A stretch of DNA of 35,153 nucleotides, from IMG/VR virus record IMGVR_UViG_3300022198_004140, positions 1 through 35,153 of that record; one strand, given 5' to 3'. Positions within the stretch are counted from its first letter, which is position 1; each line of letters begins with the position of its first letter. Both the position numbers and the translations under genes were made by a program. The notes below the pieces were generated by a model, which did no database searches, was not told the DNA's origin, and saw nothing but the letters and a program-made list of their open reading frames with translations. This DNA comes from a virus. Positions 13,546 to 23,045 of the stretch are shown piece after piece.

Positions 13546-13986
13546 TTATGATCCCCCAGAAACAGATAATTTACCAACTAAAAATGAAAAAGTCTGGGAT
13601 GCTACGCTTCCTTCTCTAGCAGTGAAATTACCAGTTTCTGGTGCAAGATCACTCATTGTATAAGTGTTTCCTGAGAAATCAAGAGCGTCATTGTTGGCAC
13701 TTGGTCTGTTAAGAGTTGCAATTATTTGCGTTCCATCTCCTATAGCAATATCATTAATATCAACAGCAAATTCATTTAATACTGAGATTGGAATGTCAAT
13801 ACTAACTGTCCATGATATTTGCTGTTGAGTAGCACCAGCAGCAGTTGCACTGTTAGAAATAGTGTAGACAATATTAGATGATGCCCTAGCTTGGTTTAAA
13901 GACCAAGAACTTATGAAGGGAATCTCAACGTCTGCTATTTTAATCTTGATGAAAGATGAAAACGCTGTAAATGGTTGAACCGCCAT
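13546..13986 (-). CDS. Tail tube protein, 146 aa
   Basis: A compact beta-rich protein of the size expected for a contractile-tail tube (about 120-165 aa): MAVQPFTAFSSFIKIKIADVE at the start, VASQTFSFLVGKLSVSGGS at the end. It lies directly after the sheath gene (21-nt gap), the usual sheath-tube order in myoviruses. A Shine-Dalgarno sequence (CAGGAGA) precedes the ATG. It would form the stacked hexamers through which DNA passes. The identification is by position, size and beta character rather than a unique motif. Confidence 0.72.
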   Translation of the reverse strand: MAVQPFTAFSSFIKIKIADVEIPFISSWSLNQARASSNIVYTISNSATAAGATQQQISWTVSIDIPISVLNEFAVDINDIAIGDGTQIIATLNRPSANNDALDFSGNTYTMSDLAPETGNFTAREGSVASQTFSFLVGKLSVSGGS

Positions 13987-14007
13987 ATTTTATTCTCCTG
14001 TTGTATG

Positions 14008-15339
14008 TTATGCTGTCAAAATATTAAATTGTTGCAAAAGTGGCACGAAGTTCTTTGCGGTTACACTTTGATCAATTTGATAAACAATGCTAGAAGGATA
14101 TAATGGCTTACTAGCAATTATGTTGTTTATGTTGTTGGTATTCAATCTGGCTGTGTATTCAGAGATATACAACTTAGGATCAACAGCAACCATTCCTTCA
14201 TTAAAAAGCTGAGTATCAACTGCTACTGCAATATCTCTAACTTCTTTAAGAACTGGTGAGTTACCTGATCTGTCTACTGTAAATCTATCATTCATAACAC
14301 CAGACGTTGACAATCTGTTATAAATTCTTGTCAAAGATAAATAGAATATTCTAAAATCTTGATAATCAAGCATGAAGTCACGGGCAATCTGAGTAACTGA
14401 ATCTTCAAGTAATGCACTCACAATCCTGCTTTGGTAGACAACGCTTGTGCTTAGGTTTGATCTAATTGGACTCCATCCAAGCTGCAATATAGTAGATGCG
14501 TTGTCTTCTGTAATATAGTTATCTGTAGAAGGAACAGGCATCGTTGCTAACTTCTCACCTTGACGACCATAAAAAGGCTGCTTCATACCAACCATATGAG
14601 TAGCCATTGACGCACCGACCATTCCTGCTGAAACAACGGTATTATCACTAGGAAAGTAGAAATTAGTTGAGTTTTGAAATGCTGTGTTATCGAGATCGTC
14701 TGCCAGAGTACCTGAAACTTTGGTAATTGATGAGAAAATACCCCAATTGTCTCCATACACAGGTCTTCCAGTATTGATTCTTGTTTCTAAAAACGTTTTT
14801 AACTCACCAAAGTACCCTCCGGAAACATCTTTATCACCTTTTGCATATTCATATGGGCACACAAACGCATCAATAGGTGTTTCTTGTAGTGATATTTGAG
14901 ACAGAAGATTCTTAGGTGTTACATCAGTGTTCTGCCAAGGATTGGTAGTAGCTGTACTGGTATCATCTAAAATACCAATTGTTACATTTATTGGCTCCAA
15001 ATCATATCTATCCAAACTAGCCAAATAACCCTCGTATTCCATGCCTAAAGTTATCAACATAGCACCAATCTCATCAGTGTTTGTCAAGTCAAGTGTTGAG
15101 CTTGAAGCAAATTTGTAATCGATTCCTAGGGTAGTGCAAATTGCAACTGCAGATGACTTTGATGTAATCTGACCTACTACTAATGGAGTGTATTTATCAC
15201 CAGAAGATACCTTAGTATTTCCTGATTTTATATGCCCTGCTAAGAATACATTTCTTGATACACCTTGGAATGGACTTGGTTGAATGAATCCTTTTACCTT
15301 GATGTATGGATTGAGTTGTTGTGACGTTTGTATTGCCAT
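14008..15339 (-). CDS. Contractile tail sheath protein, 443 aa
   Basis: Size and position (immediately before the tube gene) fit sheath proteins, which are usually 390-660 aa. The N-terminal part (YIKVKGFIQPSPFQGVSRNV) resembles the extended arm and first strand of the Mu/P2-type sheath. The C-terminal third has the helical core and ends in a strand (KNFVPLLQQFNILTA) that would interlock with neighbouring subunits. GGAATGAAAA precedes the ATG. Its presence makes the phage a myovirus. Confidence 0.72.
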   Translation of the reverse strand: MAIQTSQQLNPYIKVKGFIQPSPFQGVSRNVFLAGHIKSGNTKVSSGDKYTPLVVGQITSKSSAVAICTTLGIDYKFASSSTLDLTNTDEIGAMLITLGMEYEGYLASLDRYDLEPINVTIGILDDTSTATTNPWQNTDVTPKNLLSQISLQETPIDAFVCPYEYAKGDKDVSGGYFGELKTFLETRINTGRPVYGDNWGIFSSITKVSGTLADDLDNTAFQNSTNFYFPSDNTVVSAGMVGASMATHMVGMKQPFYGRQGEKLATMPVPSTDNYITEDNASTILQLGWSPIRSNLSTSVVYQSRIVSALLEDSVTQIARDFMLDYQDFRIFYLSLTRIYNRLSTSGVMNDRFTVDRSGNSPVLKEVRDIAVAVDTQLFNEGMVAVDPKLYISEYTARLNTNNINNIIASKPLYPSSIVYQIDQSVTAKNFVPLLQQFNILTA

Positions 15340-15362
15340 TTTTCATTCCTTATTTTATTGTT

Positions 15363-15656
15363 TTAAAATCTATACTGCACCCAACAAACCTCGCCAACAG
15401 AGCCTTCTGTTAACTTGATTTCCCGCTGCCCCTGAACCTGCTGTCTAAGCAATCTACTCTGAACTTGAGGATCAGTTCCATTATACAGCATTATTTCACC
15501 AACGACAGAAATTGGCTGATAAGTGCATATAATTCCCACCCCTCCTGTAACAAGATTTGTGATGGATATCTGCTCAGCATATACCCCCATAGATACGTCT
15601 GTGCCTGCAAAATCCACACCTATCTCATTTGGCTGTAGTGTATTTGTTTCTATCAT
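15363..15656 (-). CDS. Small head-tail or tail protein, 97 aa
   Basis: A beta-rich protein (MIETNTLQPNEIGVDFAGTD at the start, VGEVCWVQYRF at the end) between the tail-completion-type gene and the sheath. Its start overlaps the stop of the 201-aa gene by 1 nt. Position and size suit a tail completion, tail terminator or minor connector role. No motif is recognised. Confidence 0.5.
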   Translation of the reverse strand: MIETNTLQPNEIGVDFAGTDVSMGVYAEQISITNLVTGGVGIICTYQPISVVGEIMLYNGTDPQVQSRLLRQQVQGQREIKLTEGSVGEVCWVQYRF

Positions 15657-16261
15657 TATTCACTCTTCCTAAACTTATCATAGTAATTGTCTGGCGTTGT
15701 AACTGTTTCTGTTTGTTCTGGAGAGGTAGTAAATGTATACCTTTTTTGATCTCCAGTAGCATTGAAGTTGAATTTACTAACCCATCTTATATATTCAGGA
15801 ATCCAGCATGTGCATAGAATATCAAGAACACAAACTCCACTATCTTCATCATACTGACTAACATATTTTTCACCAAACAATGTTATATATGATAGCTCCC
15901 TGTTGATATTTCTTACAAAAAATTCGTTACTATAACAAAGTGTTAATATCAATCTTTCTATAATGTTCTGATTAAACTGATAAGCAGCACCCCTGTTTGC
16001 AGTGTTTTTATTCCTTACAACTTCTATTCTTACAATTGTTTCTGATCTATACCCTGCCGAACTGCTCTTGATAGTAGTTGGATATATGAAAACTGCAGGG
16101 AGAGAAATATCAGGTATGTCTTCTCTTCTATATGTATATATAGAACCATTGAAATCTCTCATGAATGGCTGAACTTTTAAGTAATCAGCAATAATCCTAA
16201 CGACATTAAAAAATGGTAGTCTTCTTGAATTAACATATTCATTATCAAATATCTCAGTCAT
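15656..16261 (-). CDS. Putative tail terminator/completion protein, 201 aa
   Basis: The protein begins MTEIFDNEYVNSRRLPFFNV and has the mixed alpha/beta pattern of tail-terminator proteins (an N-terminal helix, then strands such as IVRIEVVRNKN and YITLFGEKYV). It lies between head-tail connector genes and the sheath, the usual place of tail completion genes. It overlaps the upstream gene by 8 nt. The call is positional. Confidence 0.45.
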   Translation of the reverse strand: MTEIFDNEYVNSRRLPFFNVVRIIADYLKVQPFMRDFNGSIYTYRREDIPDISLPAVFIYPTTIKSSSAGYRSETIVRIEVVRNKNTANRGAAYQFNQNIIERLILTLCYSNEFFVRNINRELSYITLFGEKYVSQYDEDSGVCVLDILCTCWIPEYIRWVSKFNFNATGDQKRYTFTTSPEQTETVTTPDNYYDKFRKSE

Positions 16262-16670
16262 AATAACTATCCATTGCTTTTAATACTAACTCATTTACCC
16301 AATTATACATATGATCTGTAGGATTTCCATCATTATTAAAAGCAGGATTGTTCTCTGGCAAAAAATGCCTCACTTTATTTTTGTTCTTTATGTACTGATA
16401 GCTACTATATTTAAATTCTTGACTAGAATCAATATAATACTCGTTCCATTTGGAAGGCGAATTGATAAAACGTATACCGAGTAAAAAATATGAATATTTT
16501 GTATCAATATAGAATTTATTATCTCCTTTGAATTTTACCCACTCATCACTCAATGGAACATCTGATACATAATCATTGATATAATCACGCATCATTGTCT
16601 GAACATCGTTCTCTATTTTAAAAGCAATAGATTGATCGATTTCAATAGTATCAGCATATTCTGGAATCAT
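16254..16670 (-). CDS. Putative head-tail joining protein, 138 aa
   Basis: A Tyr- and Asn-rich protein (MIPEYADTIEIDQSIAFKIE at the start, WVNELVLKAMDSYYD at the end). Its ATG shares a base with the stop of the upstream connector gene and its end overlaps the next by 8 nt, so the three are translated together. The location suggests a neck or head-closure protein. Family not recognised. Confidence 0.45.
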   Translation of the reverse strand: MIPEYADTIEIDQSIAFKIENDVQTMMRDYINDYVSDVPLSDEWVKFKGDNKFYIDTKYSYFLLGIRFINSPSKWNEYYIDSSQEFKYSSYQYIKNKNKVRHFLPENNPAFNNDGNPTDHMYNWVNELVLKAMDSYYD

Positions 16671-17215
16671 TAGTATTTACCAAAATTTAATATTTGTGTA
16701 TTGAAACTACTCATTGATCCAGTGCTTATTGTTGGAATTGGGTTTTGTTCTCTTGTCAAATACTTTGATGAAAGTTCCAAGTCTTGAAATGAAGGATAGA
16801 CTATTCCGCCTGATATATCTTTTTCTAGGGAAAGCAACATGTTCTCATCAAACCTAGATTTCAATTCATGCAAGTAATTTCTAATTTGTATGCTATTACC
16901 TTGCTGAGCAAATGCATAGCTAACTATTCTGATACAAGTTGCATCTATGAATAATGATTTTAGATTATATTTAGTCATGTCATTAAAATCATCAAGTGTT
17001 ACTCCTCCGTTTACTGAAGAAGTCAATGGGATAGAATAAAGAGTTGATAACTTCCTTAGAACAAATGCCTCTGATTCATTTATATAGCTTAAAACGTCAT
17101 TTTCAGTCATCACAAAACCTCCAGAGTTTGCCCCATACCTAGTGGAGCCTCCTTCGTCAAAGTTTATAATTGACTTAAGAGAAAGTTTTATATCATCAAA
17201 TGTTATATAAGCCAT
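16670..17215 (-). CDS. Putative head-tail connector (gp6/gp36-like adaptor), 181 aa
   Basis: A helical protein beginning MAYITFDDIKLSLKSIINFD, then ENDVLSYINESEAFVLRKLS, and a helix with FIDATCIRIVSYAFA. This N-terminal pattern (an I-T-x-x-D-I start followed by helices with Y-I-x-x-A/S) is typical of adaptor proteins that bind under the portal. It follows a small gene downstream of the capsid cluster, where adaptors are encoded. Confidence 0.5.
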   Translation of the reverse strand: MAYITFDDIKLSLKSIINFDEGGSTRYGANSGGFVMTENDVLSYINESEAFVLRKLSTLYSIPLTSSVNGGVTLDDFNDMTKYNLKSLFIDATCIRIVSYAFAQQGNSIQIRNYLHELKSRFDENMLLSLEKDISGGIVYPSFQDLELSSKYLTREQNPIPTISTGSMSSFNTQILNFGKY

Positions 17216-17223
17216 AAATCACC

Positions 17224-17598
17224 CTAAGCAGTAGCTCTGCTCCATGCACCAAATCGACTGTTTGTTTTCTTTCTTTCATTATCTGACTCATTTTTCAATG
17301 ATTCATATTCAGATTTTGTTATCTTAGACATGAAATTTACTATTTTCATTGGTATGCCATAAATTGGATTGCTTCCTTCATATCCTGAAACTGGATTTTC
17401 ACCTTTATACTCAGCAACACCAATTGCATTTTTATATTGATCTACTGGAGTTAAAGATTTTCTTTCTGTCATAGATTTTATAATTTCTTCTTTATTTTCA
17501 TATCCATCAAACACTGAATCAGTAACTACCATACCTTCCTTTAAAATTTCACTATTATTTAATGTAATAGTTCCGCGATTTATCTTAAAATATTGCAT
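17224..17598 (-). CDS. Hypothetical virion-module protein, 124 aa
   Basis: Starts MQYFKINRGTITLNNSEILK and ends RKKTNSRFGAWSRATA, basic at the C terminus. AAAAGGAAT precedes the ATG. It lies between the capsid cluster and the head-tail connector, downstream of a candidate promoter at 17629-17657. The first 35 residues look like a small beta domain, seen in some head-fibre or head-tail minor proteins. No firm function. Confidence 0.5.
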   Translation of the reverse strand: MQYFKINRGTITLNNSEILKEGMVVTDSVFDGYENKEEIIKSMTERKSLTPVDQYKNAIGVAEYKGENPVSGYEGSNPIYGIPMKIVNFMSKITKSEYESLKNESDNERKKTNSRFGAWSRATA

Positions 17599-17628
17599 AA
17601 TGTATTCCTTTTGAATTAACCTATTATT

Positions 17629-17657
17629 ATATTAACTTAATAACATATTATTTTCAA
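17629..17657 (-). promoter_or_regulatory. Candidate promoter before the head-tail connector genes
   Basis: TTGAAA (17657-17652), a 17-nt spacer and TAATAT (17634-17629). It overlaps the last codons of the 197-aa gene and lies 31-59 nt upstream of the ATG at 17598. Confidence 0.45.
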
Positions 17658-18247
17658 GATTTCACTGGTTTCTCTATATTTATATAACAAGTATTTTCAT
17701 CTTCACTTTGAGATAAGCTTATTTTCATGTAGTAAGTTTCAAAAGGAGAAGTTGCTGATTGTGTCAATAGCCATACTTTATTATCATCACCAAATTTTGT
17801 AACCAAGTTTCCAGACCAAAATCTATTGTGCCATTCATTTTTTTCAGCATCAAAATATTTTTCCATTCCTATAGGAAATGCGAACATTGTTAACCAGTTA
17901 TTATAAAGACCTTCTTGTTTTACATTTAGTTTAACTTGATAAAACCAAACCATTTTTTCTGGTGTATAATCCGCATAAGTGCTGCGTGACATTGCTCTAA
18001 GATCATCAGTTGTACCGTAATAGAAAAATCCATTAGTTTTTTGATCACCTCTTTCTTTTCCATCAAACCAATAATCAATTTCAAATATTCCTTCATCATT
18101 CTTCTTTGGGTTTTTTGTTAATTCTCCACCATTATGCGCTATCAAACTCCCATAAGGAGGGTTGCTATAGTCAACATTCATGCCCACTAGCTCAAGCCCT
18201 TCTTCTGCATTGAATTTAATAAATCTTTTAAAATATTGCTTACTCAT
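17654..18247 (-). CDS. Hypothetical virion-module protein, 197 aa
   Basis: A Trp- and Tyr-rich, probably beta protein: MSKQYFKRFIKFNAEEGLEL at the start, then FEIDYWFDGKE, and EDENTCYINIEKPVKS at the end. GGGGAAAAGATC precedes the ATG. It sits right after the terminator that follows the major capsid gene, so it is probably made in smaller amounts than capsid. It could be a minor capsid or decoration protein. I do not recognise a family. Confidence 0.5.
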   Translation of the reverse strand: MSKQYFKRFIKFNAEEGLELVGMNVDYSNPPYGSLIAHNGGELTKNPKKNDEGIFEIDYWFDGKERGDQKTNGFFYYGTTDDLRAMSRSTYADYTPEKMVWFYQVKLNVKQEGLYNNWLTMFAFPIGMEKYFDAEKNEWHNRFWSGNLVTKFGDDNKVWLLTQSATSPFETYYMKISLSQSEDENTCYINIEKPVKS

Positions 18248-18273
18248 GATCTTTTCCCCATAAATTAAAAAAA

Positions 18274-18289
18274 GCCGCTTTAAAGCGGC
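18274..18289 (-). terminator. Terminator after the major capsid gene
   Basis: A perfect 16-nt palindrome GCCGCTTTAAAGCGGC, followed on the minus strand by TTTTTTTAATTT, 20-odd nt after the capsid stop. This is a classic intrinsic terminator, probably partial so that downstream head-tail genes are made at a lower level. Confidence 0.8.
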
Positions 18290-18309
18290 ATTATTATTAA
18301 TTCTTATAA

Positions 18310-19638
18310 TTAAGAAACATAATTGGCTACTTCAATAATGTACGATGTAGATGCTGCAATTGGGTTTACGAATGCATATCTAGCACCTGCCTCAACAAAC
18401 CAATAAGGTGTTTCAGCTCTCGGGTCTTGAAAAGAACTTACTACACGCATATATGCTGATCTAGGATTACTGATTCCTAGAGAGCCTGTAGGTAAAGAAG
18501 ACGCACCATATAACCAAACTGCACGTGGTTCTGGAGTGAACAGCATAGTGCCCATACCTACAGCTTGATAATCAATAATAGGTATCAATAAACCAGTTGG
18601 AATTAAATAATCAAGATCACTAATTACTCCATTTGTTACCTCGTTATTAATTCTACCATCATAAACCATGATATCAACATTAGATAGTGCTGGTACGTTT
18701 GACTTAATGACATTACCAGCATCGTAATCTCCGCGCTTAGCAGCCATATATGCGACAGCATCAATCGGAGATTGGCTATTTTGTGCATATTTAGTCAGGA
18801 TTCTAGCAGTCTCAGGATTCATTGCCAAACCTTTTAAATACGGTAAAGTATTTTGAATAATTGTATTAGCAGGATTCGTGTAAAGATCGATTAGATCATT
18901 AATTGGATTAATTCCTGTATTATCTGTAACCGCACCTGTAGTAGTATTAATAGTTTGCCAAGGATTAGTTACTGAGAAATTATTAGCTGACAGTCGACCA
19001 TAAATTAATGTTGTTGCTTGAGTCTTTGCCTCATTTTCATAATATGTATATTCGTTATTTGCAATTGAATGAACAATAACCTCTCGTTGTCGTTGGTACA
19101 TGTCGATAACTACTTGAGAAATACATCTACGCATGGCTTCTGAAGCATAACTTCCGTCGAGTTTTGTTGTTTCACGTAGCATTGCTAGTTCATCAAGACC
19201 TAGACTTGCTTTTGATCCAAAAAAACCTGTTCTTGCTCTCATTGCTCCTCGACCAGTTGTCGGCTTAGATACAACGCTTGATCCGAAAGTTCCACCAAGA
19301 GCTTTACCAGCTTGTGCATCAAGAGTTTGGAAATATACTTCTTGAGCATTTTCAAACTTGCCTTTAACAAGAGACATGATTGGGTCTTCTCCCTGAATCA
19401 TTGTCATTACTTGGTTGTAAACTTCACTAGCAATGGCTGTTGTATATTGACCAAGGACAGTAAAGTTTTTATTGAAATCAGCAGACACAGGGTCGCCCTG
19501 ATAGCCATGTGATAGCAAAACTGATTTCTCAGAACCATTTTTTAGGTTAGCCATCTCTTTTTCCCAAACTTTATTAAAACCTGCTTCAGCAGCAACATTT
19601 AATCTTTGGTTCTCTGATTGTGTATTATAAAATTTCAT
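18310..19638 (-). CDS. Major capsid protein, 442 aa
   Basis: A protein of typical major-capsid size in the classic position: protease, scaffold-like protein, decoration protein, capsid. It begins MKFYNTQSENQRLNVAAEAG. It has a long helix-rich centre (LDELAMLRETTKLDGSYASE then RCISQVVIDMYQRQREVIVH) and a C-terminal beta part (YWFVEAGARYAFVNPIAAST), compatible with the HK97 fold. An AGGAGC Shine-Dalgarno sequence and a strong terminator behind the gene suit high expression. N-terminal processing by the neighbouring protease is possible. Confidence 0.75.
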   Translation of the reverse strand: MKFYNTQSENQRLNVAAEAGFNKVWEKEMANLKNGSEKSVLLSHGYQGDPVSADFNKNFTVLGQYTTAIASEVYNQVMTMIQGEDPIMSLVKGKFENAQEVYFQTLDAQAGKALGGTFGSSVVSKPTTGRGAMRARTGFFGSKASLGLDELAMLRETTKLDGSYASEAMRRCISQVVIDMYQRQREVIVHSIANNEYTYYENEAKTQATTLIYGRLSANNFSVTNPWQTINTTTGAVTDNTGINPINDLIDLYTNPANTIIQNTLPYLKGLAMNPETARILTKYAQNSQSPIDAVAYMAAKRGDYDAGNVIKSNVPALSNVDIMVYDGRINNEVTNGVISDLDYLIPTGLLIPIIDYQAVGMGTMLFTPEPRAVWLYGASSLPTGSLGISNPRSAYMRVVSSFQDPRAETPYWFVEAGARYAFVNPIAASTSYIIEVANYVS

Positions 19639-19651
19639 TCTTTAGCTCCTG

Positions 19652-20098
19652 TTATGCTGAATATTGACCATCAACTGCAAATAACTTCATTACTGCTTGA
19701 CCTTGGAATGCAAACTCATCATAAACAGATGATCCAACAGTTGTAAGAGCCAAGAACTTAGCGAGAGTAAAGTTTGATACTGTCGTTCCATTAGACTCAG
19801 TAACTCCTACAAAGTTCAATGGAGACACTCTAATTGCTCCTTGAACGATAACTCTTACTTCTTCCGCATCCTTTGCTACATCATAAGCACAAAAACCTGC
19901 AAACTTTTTATCAGCGGCTTCTGCTGTCCATGTAAATGGAACCACATTGCCACCTGCATCACGAGCCAATAGATCACCTGCTTTAAAGGATTTAGTGTTG
20001 TCTTTATACATTGTAGGTGCAAACCAAGGCTCTATATTTGAAGCAATCAAGCTAGGTACATCTGAGTAAGAATTTAAAAATACGCTTTGTGCTGACAT
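19652..20098 (-). CDS. Head decoration protein, 148 aa
   Basis: A beta-rich protein with the pattern of decoration or cement proteins: FKAGDLLARDAGGNVVPF (about 38-55), FAGFCAYDV, EVRVIVQGAIRV, and a Phe/Ala-rich C terminus. It lies 13 nt upstream of the capsid gene with the ribosome binding site TAGGAGAAC. Such proteins bind outside the capsid and stabilise it after expansion. Confidence 0.65.
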   Translation of the reverse strand: MSAQSVFLNSYSDVPSLIASNIEPWFAPTMYKDNTKSFKAGDLLARDAGGNVVPFTWTAEAADKKFAGFCAYDVAKDAEEVRVIVQGAIRVSPLNFVGVTESNGTTVSNFTLAKFLALTTVGSSVYDEFAFQGQAVMKLFAVDGQYSA

Positions 20099-20108
20099 CT
20101 TTGTTCTC

Positions 20109-20534
20109 CTATTTTAGCGTTTCTATTCTGTCAAAAAGACTTTGAACTTTAGCGCCAACTCTGCGTGCTACGTCTCTATCTTTAATACCTTGAATTTCAT
20201 TATCAAGTGAATTTAAGTCACTTTCGATTTCATTTGCAAAAGATTTCATTGCTGACAACTCAATTTTTGCTTCCTCAGAGTAATCTTCTGTAACTTCTTC
20301 TGATTGTGATTCATCTTTGATTTCTTCTTCTTGCTCTTCATCTTGAACATGTTCACTAAGAAGAACTGCAATTCCATCTAAATCTTTTGATTTCACACAC
20401 GCCTTAATTTGACTAAGAACACCTTGAAAAGCAGTTACTACGTCTGCTGATAATTTATCCTTAGACTCAGAAAGGTGCTCATCTGAATTTTCGCCATTCA
20501 GAATTTTCTTCACATCTTCTTTGTTAATTTTCAT
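20109..20534 (-). CDS. Acidic scaffold-like protein, 141 aa
   Basis: A strongly acidic, coiled-coil protein: EEQEEEIKDESQSEEVTED in the middle, then a helix to the C terminus (VGAKVQSLFDRIETLK). It sits between the prohead protease and the decoration/capsid genes, the place of internal scaffolds, which are typically acidic, helical and later removed by the protease. It is smaller than most scaffolds. It may act together with the helical tail of the protease protein. Confidence 0.55.
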   Translation of the reverse strand: MKINKEDVKKILNGENSDEHLSESKDKLSADVVTAFQGVLSQIKACVKSKDLDGIAVLLSEHVQDEEQEEEIKDESQSEEVTEDYSEEAKIELSAMKSFANEIESDLNSLDNEIQGIKDRDVARRVGAKVQSLFDRIETLK

Positions 20535-20570
20535 TGTTTTTCCTCTTTTTTATTAACGAGCATGTAGCAA

Positions 20571-21407
20571 CTAACTTTTTACAGTTTGTTGTGGCTTGAA
20601 ATTAACTCCTCTATGAAGCTTGAGGGGGGCAACCTTAGAGAAGATAGCTTCAAGTTCTTTTGGACTTACGCTTTGGCAACTATCTAATAAATAGTCAACG
20701 TCTTTCCTTATTAGTTTGTTCTTTTTCACTTGAGATAAAAGAACTGATCTTATTTCGTTCTTTTTATCAATTAATTCATTAGCAATTTTTATTCTGTTAT
20801 TTGATTTTTCACTATAAACATTTCTCATGGACTCAAGACGAGAAACCTTATCTTCTATATCAAATATTGATTCAATAAGAGGGGTGGCACTAAAAGTGTA
20901 TTCACCTTTTTCTTTGCTCAACAAAACAGCTTTTTTTAAAGCAGGATTAGATGTTAACGTTAATTCTTTTAAATAAGGCTTATCATTCTTATCAAAGTAT
21001 ATACCTGCGCTTAGACCTGAAAGCATATTTTTTTCTATTCTTGAAATAATCTCAGGCTCGCTTAGAAGAACTTCACACATTAGAGCAGTTCTGCTTGATC
21101 CATCAATTTCAACATTAACAATATTCATTGGTGAGTTAATTCTTCCAACTACTTCATCAACTTTGTAATTATGCTCCATTATTACTTTTGGAAATCTCTT
21201 TCCCAACCCAAGTATTCCTCGGTGATCTCTATTGAACCTATCACCAATATCCTTTATAAAGTCATGTGTAAGCATAACTTTTGTATGAGAGGAATCAACC
21301 ACTGGATAATCTTGAGAATAAATAACAAGTGCTTGTGCAGTTGCAACACCATCAGCAATTTTCTTTAGAGTCTTTACTTCTGTTGGTTGGAATATTTTTC
21401 TGCTCAT
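20571..21407 (-). CDS. Prohead maturation protease with helical C-terminal part, 278 aa
   Basis: The N-terminal 160 residues carry the herpes/HK97-type serine protease pattern: a His in VIMEHNYKVDEVVGRI (His 79), a Ser in NMLSGLSAGI (Ser 133 most likely), and the following KELTLTSNPA (147-156), which matches the conserved E-L/I-S/T-L-T-x-N-P-A motif. Residues about 175-278 are charged and helical and could serve as a fused scaffold. It would cleave scaffold and perhaps capsid during maturation. It lies between portal and scaffold-like genes; GGAAT precedes the ATG. Confidence 0.8.
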   Translation of the reverse strand: MSRKIFQPTEVKTLKKIADGVATAQALVIYSQDYPVVDSSHTKVMLTHDFIKDIGDRFNRDHRGILGLGKRFPKVIMEHNYKVDEVVGRINSPMNIVNVEIDGSSRTALMCEVLLSEPEIISRIEKNMLSGLSAGIYFDKNDKPYLKELTLTSNPALKKAVLLSKEKGEYTFSATPLIESIFDIEDKVSRLESMRNVYSEKSNNRIKIANELIDKKNEIRSVLLSQVKKNKLIRKDVDYLLDSCQSVSPKELEAIFSKVAPLKLHRGVNFKPQQTVKS

Positions 21408-21441
21408 TTTCTATTCCTTATAAATAGTTATACTAATCATA

Positions 21442-23007
21442 CTATAGTTGCTCACCAGAAGCAAATGGAACGCCATTATTCTTGACAAATTCGCCTTTTT
21501 GTTGATCTCTTATATTTGTTTTATTAATAGACTCATCTTCAAGAAGATTATTGATTGGTAAATCTTCTTTCTTTTCAATTTTTGACAATCCCATAGACTC
21601 CCTGAAGCAATTTACATCTTCTAAGCTATGTGGATTTAAAAGACCAGAGTTTCTTCCAGTTTCAAAAAGTTTAGCTTTTTCAAGTTTTTCAGATTCTCTA
21701 ATTTGAGGTATGAACTTCCCAAAATCTTCATCAATAATTTTTTTGGTAAAGTTGTTATTTATTATTGGTTTAACAACCTGTTTGAATAATGATTCTTTGT
21801 ATGTTTCAGTGTATAGCTTCAACATATCTACATATGTTTCTTTTTGTATTGTTCCGCTTGAATAGCTACCACCATCTCCAAGCAATATTTCTTGAGGAAA
21901 ACCTAACGAACGCACCATCATTTTGTCACAATAATTAACAAAATCCAAAAAAACATTTATGTTTGAGCTATCAAGTTTAATTGCGTCAATTTCATAAGCG
22001 TCTCCTTTACGACCTGGCAAATATATCGCTCCACCTATAGAAAGAGAATCAGCGTTGTTCTTTAATTCTTCCAACTGATCTGGATTCTTTATCATGTCTT
22101 TTTGGTAATACATAGCCATTGTAGGTACACCATTCCTGCTAAGTGCAGTCATGAACATTTGGAGAGCTAAATTTTTAAGCTCGAAATATTTATATGCCCT
22201 TCGCATTGGACTGGTTCCATATGGATTGAAAGTATTATCATATCCTACATAGAACAAATCCTCTTTATCAACCATGATAAATGGAAGCATATTTGGTATA
22301 AGATTTCTTATTGCAAAAACAGATTCAGGAGCGTCAAATGACTGACCTTGAAATATTCCATATTGACTAGCAACTAAATTCGGCTGCAAAGCTGCATTCA
22401 TACAACCATATTCGTCAATCATGAACTCTATATTAGTAGGTGGAGCGAATGTTATTCTATCTATATAATTATAACCATCACTATTCACTCCCCAACTTTT
22501 TTCTCCCACAGAGAATCCGTATATTAAGAAATCAAGACCTCTGTAGTGAAATGTTGTGTTTCCCAACTTATCAATAGTGTTATTTATTATTTTATTTATT
22601 GTTTTATCTTGATGATAATAATCACCAAGATTGCTTATAATTAAAGATTTACCCACTTGAAGGATTGCACCTAGAGTGGAGTCAAGTGATGCTTCGTACA
22701 TTTGAGTTAGACTTATCTTAGATGGTGGAGTAACGTATTGCCCGAGCATTCCCATAAGTCTTGGAACAGAACTAAAACCATTAGTTATTTCTTCATTTGA
22801 CAAGTCATCTATTTTTTTTTCTTTTTTGCCAAGAGAACCAAATAATCCATTTTCTGAATATGCATCATTAGGGTTTTTATATGATGACAAGTCTGTCTTA
22901 TTTCTACTAGATACAAGAGTATTATTAATTTTTTTTATCACATCAGGATCAGAAAGAACTCCCGAAACAAGATTTGCTCCATAATTTCCTAAATTGTCTT
23001 CTGACAT
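21442..23007 (-). CDS. Portal protein, 521 aa
   Basis: The size fits portals (about 450-550 aa), and the central region shows the Mu gp29/DUF935-like pattern: IYGFSVGEKSWGV (about 166-178), DRITFAPPTNIEFMIDEYGC, a YGTSPMRRAYKYFELKNLAL helix (about 263-282) and a MVRSLGFPQEILLGDGG stretch followed by GTIQKE. The last 60 residues are polar. It would form the dodecameric ring at the capsid vertex and bind the large terminase. It lies directly upstream of the protease gene. AAGGTGATT precedes the ATG. Confidence 0.8.
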   Translation of the reverse strand: MSEDNLGNYGANLVSGVLSDPDVIKKINNTLVSSRNKTDLSSYKNPNDAYSENGLFGSLGKKEKKIDDLSNEEITNGFSSVPRLMGMLGQYVTPPSKISLTQMYEASLDSTLGAILQVGKSLIISNLGDYYHQDKTINKIINNTIDKLGNTTFHYRGLDFLIYGFSVGEKSWGVNSDGYNYIDRITFAPPTNIEFMIDEYGCMNAALQPNLVASQYGIFQGQSFDAPESVFAIRNLIPNMLPFIMVDKEDLFYVGYDNTFNPYGTSPMRRAYKYFELKNLALQMFMTALSRNGVPTMAMYYQKDMIKNPDQLEELKNNADSLSIGGAIYLPGRKGDAYEIDAIKLDSSNINVFLDFVNYCDKMMVRSLGFPQEILLGDGGSYSSGTIQKETYVDMLKLYTETYKESLFKQVVKPIINNNFTKKIIDEDFGKFIPQIRESEKLEKAKLFETGRNSGLLNPHSLEDVNCFRESMGLSKIEKKEDLPINNLLEDESINKTNIRDQQKGEFVKNNGVPFASGEQL

Positions 23008-23045
23008 ATAATCACCTTCTTAATACTGATAATAATATTAACATA